Below the pieces are notes generated by a model, which worked only from the letters and a program-made list of their open reading frames with translations, did no database searches and was not told the origin of the DNA. DNA of 64,000 bases. Source: Iodobacter sp. BJB302. GTDB taxonomy: Bacteria > Pseudomonadota > Gammaproteobacteria > Burkholderiales > Chitinibacteraceae. The position numbers and the translations under genes were made by a program. The number at the start of each line of letters is the position of its first letter. The first letter of the stretch is position 1. Location: assembly GCF_002735645.1 (NCBI RefSeq), contig NZ_PDZG01000012.1, forward strand, positions 16,423 to 80,422, given 5' to 3'. Positions 61,698 to 64,000 of the stretch are shown piece by piece.

Positions 61698-63536
61698 TTA
61701 TGCTGCAATTTTTTCGCAGGCCGCCCGTGCTTTTTGGGCAAAAACCGAGTTTTTATCGGCGGTGAGATAAAGCTGATTCATGGCGCGCGTCATGCCGACG
61801 TAGAGTACACGGGCTTGTTCGGACTCTTCGCTTTTTTGATGGGGTAGACTGCCTAAACCAGCAATAGCAACTACGGGAAATTCTAGTCCTTTGCTGGCAT
61901 GCAAAGTGAGTACAGATACGCCGTTGGTGGCTTCAATTGACCCCGTTTGAACTGGAATCTGGCAGCGTTTGAAGTGCTCGCGAATGGCATCGAGTTGATA
62001 ATTGAAATAAGCCAAAACGGCCATATCGCGCCATTCAATACCTTGCGCTTGGCATTGCTGAAATTTTCTTGCAATGGTTTCAAGTTCAGCATTAAAGGTT
62101 GGTAATTGAATAAATTCAGGCGCTATATCGCGTCGCCCTGCTGTTTGGGGTAGTACGAGCGGTACACCATCTTCTTCTGCATCTTGTGCCGAGAGTAAAT
62201 CGCGGGCAAATTCATAGGCTACGCCGAGTACTTCGGCGCTATTGCGATAATTCAATTTTAAGATTGTAGTGCGACCACGCGCCTGAATTCCAACGCTGGA
62301 AAAAGTGAATTGGCGTTTGCTCGACTTCTGGTAAATGTCCTGAGCGCTGTCATACAGCATCAGCAGGGCATTACTGCATGGGTCGACCATTTGTACGACA
62401 AGGCGTAACCATTCTGATTTGAAATCATGACCTTCATCAATCAATAGGGCGGAGTATTGCCCTGCAGGTACCTCATTTCGGTTTACGCCGTCAATTACCC
62501 CCTGAATCGTTTCTTCCCAATACTCAGTACTATTAGGTTTTTCCTTGGATTTTGGCAGTAAATAGGTTCGCGCCATTTCCCCGCACCAGCTATGAAATGT
62601 TTGCACTGTGACTTGTTGTGACAAACCTTTTTGTGCCATCCAACTTTTTAGTTTTTGCGATAATCCTTTGTTGAAACAAAGAATTAACACGGGCTTGCTT
62701 GAATTTTTTGCTAGATATTCGGCACGGTAGCCCAAAATCATCGTTTTGCCTGATCCGGCCACACCATGAATCACGCGATGGCCTTCGCCCAGACTACGTG
62801 CCAATTGTTCTTGCTGAATATCCATGACTCGAATTAAATCGGGGATCGCCATTGCATTGGTGTGTGGCTCGCTTGGTGCTGCATCAAATAAACTACCCTG
62901 ACGGCATACAATCCGCACATCAGGAAATAAATGCCAACGAATTCGATCAATTTTCGGCAGGGTGAGTCGGCAGGGAAAGGGCTGCAAAAACATATCCCAG
63001 AGCCGCTTTTGAAAAGCTTCGGCATCTGCCGATTCGGTCATTTCATCCTGGCAAATCACCAAATGTTCGGGCAAGACGTCGGCCAAGTTGGCTTCGTTAA
63101 AATCTTTACGTGTGATATTGGCAAGGATTAAGCCGTGGCCATAGGGCATGACTAACTTGCCTGCATATCGACTGGCGGCTGTATTGATCAGTAGCGGGTC
63201 TTTTTTGAGCATATCAATCGTGACATTGATAAAGTCTCGTGCTTTCAAAAGTGGATTGACGTCTTTTTTGTATTGACCGTTGAAATCACATTCCACAATC
63301 TGCGGGTCAATTCGTAAGATGCTTGATAACTTCCAATCTTTGACTTCGAGTGCCAACAGGCCGCGATGTGGATTGAGAATCAAAAAATCAGGCCGCCGCC
63401 GCTTTACCCCCACATCAACGTCATACCAGCAGCAGTAGTCTTCATCGAGTAAAGCTTCAAGTCGGCGAGCAAATCGTTTTTCACCTGAAGTCATTCGGGA
63501 TAGGCAGGTGTTTAAACTGGGGATGAGCGTTGCCAT
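61698..63536 (-). CDS. NERD nuclease-domain/UvrD-like helicase protein
   Basis: 612 residues. The N-terminal part (about 15-130) is a NERD (nuclease-related) domain: RRRPDFLIL with Asp50 and LALEVKDWK with Glu64 and Lys66 give a PD-(D/E)xK-like site. A superfamily 1 helicase follows: Walker A GVAGSGKTMIL (258-268), Walker B LLIDEGHD (364-371), motif LNYRNSAEVL, and the late motifs VLTLHASKGLEFPVVAI and VLYVGMTRA. Such proteins occur in DNA repair and in defence or mobile-element neighbourhoods; the role is not proven. It follows guaA in opposite orientation, next to a truncated gene and an IS end, and looks acquired. Confidence 0.85.
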   Translation of the reverse strand: MATLIPSLNTCLSRMTSGEKRFARRLEALLDEDYCCWYDVDVGVKRRRPDFLILNPHRGLLALEVKDWKLSSILRIDPQIVECDFNGQYKKDVNPLLKARDFINVTIDMLKKDPLLINTAASRYAGKLVMPYGHGLILANITRKDFNEANLADVLPEHLVICQDEMTESADAEAFQKRLWDMFLQPFPCRLTLPKIDRIRWHLFPDVRIVCRQGSLFDAAPSEPHTNAMAIPDLIRVMDIQQEQLARSLGEGHRVIHGVAGSGKTMILGYRAEYLAKNSSKPVLILCFNKGLSQKLKSWMAQKGLSQQVTVQTFHSWCGEMARTYLLPKSKEKPNSTEYWEETIQGVIDGVNRNEVPAGQYSALLIDEGHDFKSEWLRLVVQMVDPCSNALLMLYDSAQDIYQKSSKRQFTFSSVGIQARGRTTILKLNYRNSAEVLGVAYEFARDLLSAQDAEEDGVPLVLPQTAGRRDIAPEFIQLPTFNAELETIARKFQQCQAQGIEWRDMAVLAYFNYQLDAIREHFKRCQIPVQTGSIEATNGVSVLTLHASKGLEFPVVAIAGLGSLPHQKSEESEQARVLYVGMTRAMNQLYLTADKNSVFAQKARAACEKIAA

Positions 63537-63621
63537 TCAATATTTCCTGATTGCTACAGATATATAAATATTTCGCAATGATAGGCGTAGTAGTAAGGAA
63601 TGTCATAAATAGTTTACGTTC

Positions 63622-63873
63622 TTAATCAGCAAATGCCTGCTTCACCGCATCAACAATCCTTTCACCCATTCCTGCATTCTCGGCAAGGATTGGATATCGC
63701 TTACAAAGCTGATTAGACAGCGCATTTCCATTCTGCCGAATACTACGAATAATGCTGTCCAGTTCATTATCCGGCGCTTCTAAAAATTGCTTGATGGCGC
63801 TGCGGGCTTGATCGTTGGCGTTCAAGAAATGGGCTTCTTTGCGCATTTCTTGCGTTAGCGTGGTGGTTAGGGT
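63622..63873 (-). pseudogene. 3' remnant of a larger gene cut by an IS (possibly Fic-family C-terminus)
   Basis: The frame is open from the stop at 63622 up to the IS end at about 63873, where it loses any native start. About 84 residues remain, reading TLTTTLTQEMRKEAHFLNAN and ending VDAVKQAFAD. The helical tail with LDSIIRSIRQNGNALSNQ resembles the C-terminal end of some Fic-domain (AMP-transferring) proteins, but this is a weak impression. The internal ATG at 63846 could start a 74-residue product, yet it lacks a good ribosome site. I consider the gene broken by the insertion. Confidence 0.5.
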
Positions 63874-64000
63874 TGAACTGACCCCAATTAGTTGGACAGT
63901 ATAAAAGCTAGGCGCTCAAGGGCTGGGTTCTGTATTGCACAGGACTCAGCCCTTTTAACTTCAGTTTGATTCGGTCGTGGTTATAGTAATGGATGTAATC
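63874..64000 (-). mobile_element. End of an IS3-family (IS150-like) insertion sequence
   Basis: The terminal sequence TGAACTGACCCCAATTAGTT (from 63874) has the TG-start and CCCC core common to IS3/IS150-group inverted repeats, and the transposase C-terminus lies directly behind it. The rest of the IS is outside the window, so the other end and any target duplication cannot be checked. Confidence 0.75.
63908..64000 (-). CDS. IS3-family transposase (OrfB), C-terminal 30 residues; gene continues beyond the window
   Basis: Minus-strand translation gives [20 protein letters not shown] followed by [10 protein letters not shown] and a stop. The pattern Y-I-x-Y-Y-N-x-x-R-I-K-x-K-L-K-G-L-S-P-x-x-Y-R is the classic end of rve-type IS3/IS150 transposases. 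The DDE catalytic part lies to the right of the window. Confidence 0.88.
   Translation of the reverse strand, partial: DYIHYYNHDRIKLKLKGLSPVQYRTQPLSA

Noticed and set aside
1..64000. CRISPR arrays, tRNA and rRNA genes, prophage structural genes
   Set aside because: Looked for regular short repeats with spacers, cloverleaf-like segments and phage modules; none seen. The repeats present are dispersed single elements.

Overview
The window is a dense, moderately GC-rich proteobacterial chromosome segment with no rRNA, tRNA or CRISPR. Gene content (dapA-bamC, dnaX-ybaB-recR, yhdP-nitrilase-tldD, FmdB-DUF502-aspS, creA, TonB/ExbBD with PiuC) points to a betaproteobacterium. Neisseriales/Chromobacteriaceae (an Iodobacter-like organism) is my best guess, from protein resemblance only and not from a search.

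Layout. 1-4.0 kb: end of an oligopeptide-type ABC ATPase, a solitary ABC substrate-binding protein and a Tat-exported PhoD phosphatase. 4.5-8.1 kb: a lipoprotein c-type cytochrome, a COG3146 acyltransferase-like protein, a Gfo/Idh/MocA oxidoreductase and CreA. 8.5-16.1 kb: an N-acetylgalactosamine/galactosamine (aga) catabolic locus: DeoR-type regulator, AgaZ, AgaS, a complete mannose-family PTS (IIB, IIC, IID, IIA) and AgaA deacetylase. It is split in the middle by two kinds of dispersed repeat. 16.5-20.2 kb: SrkA kinase, a Lar-like zinc protein, BamC and DapA. 20.7-24.1 kb: a multi-PAS diguanylate cyclase and a LysE-type exporter. 24.4-29.3 kb: an iron-uptake block (TonB-ExbB-ExbD, siderophore receptor, PiuC) with a Fur-like box at the tonB start. 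29.4-37 kb: FmdB, DUF502, AspS, an EamA transporter inserted behind aspS, an unknown protein and GlnE. 37-45.4 kb: YhdP, nitrilase, TldD, an enoyl-CoA hydratase/HIBYL-CoA hydrolase-like protein and a BI-1 protein. 45.7-53.1 kb: histidine kinase, FixJ/LuxR response regulator and a four-gene sugar ABC importer. 53.2-61.6 kb: an SMR transporter, RecR, YbaB, DnaX, an oxidoreductase-like mini-protein, DacB, a PHA-depolymerase-like esterase, a GNAT protein and GuaA. 61.7-64 kb: an accessory region behind guaA with a NERD-helicase, a truncated gene remnant and the end of an IS3-type insertion sequence.

Most genes are housekeeping. The unusual content is between genes. (1) A structured element of about 325 bp occurs four times (around 4.0, 11.9, 16.2 and 17.5 kb), each time just behind a gene and in that gene's orientation, ending in a terminator-like hairpin. 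(2) A second, palindromic CCACAGAG-type repeat occurs three times (11.8, 41.7 and 43.4 kb); two copies bracket tldD. (3) The last 23 codons of aspS are repeated 1.35 kb downstream as a diverged copy with mostly synonymous changes, bracketing the EamA transporter. (4) The stretch after guaA, a site often used by genomic islands, looks acquired and is interrupted by an IS.

Functional links: AgaR probably controls PTS uptake of GalNAc/GalN and conversion to tagatose-6-phosphate, but no catalytic AgaY aldolase or tagatose-6-phosphate kinase is in the window. TonB-ExbBD energises the adjacent siderophore receptor. The two-component pair probably regulates the sugar importer next to it. I saw no clearly novel multi-gene defence or metabolic system; the repeat family and the aspS duplication are the best leads.
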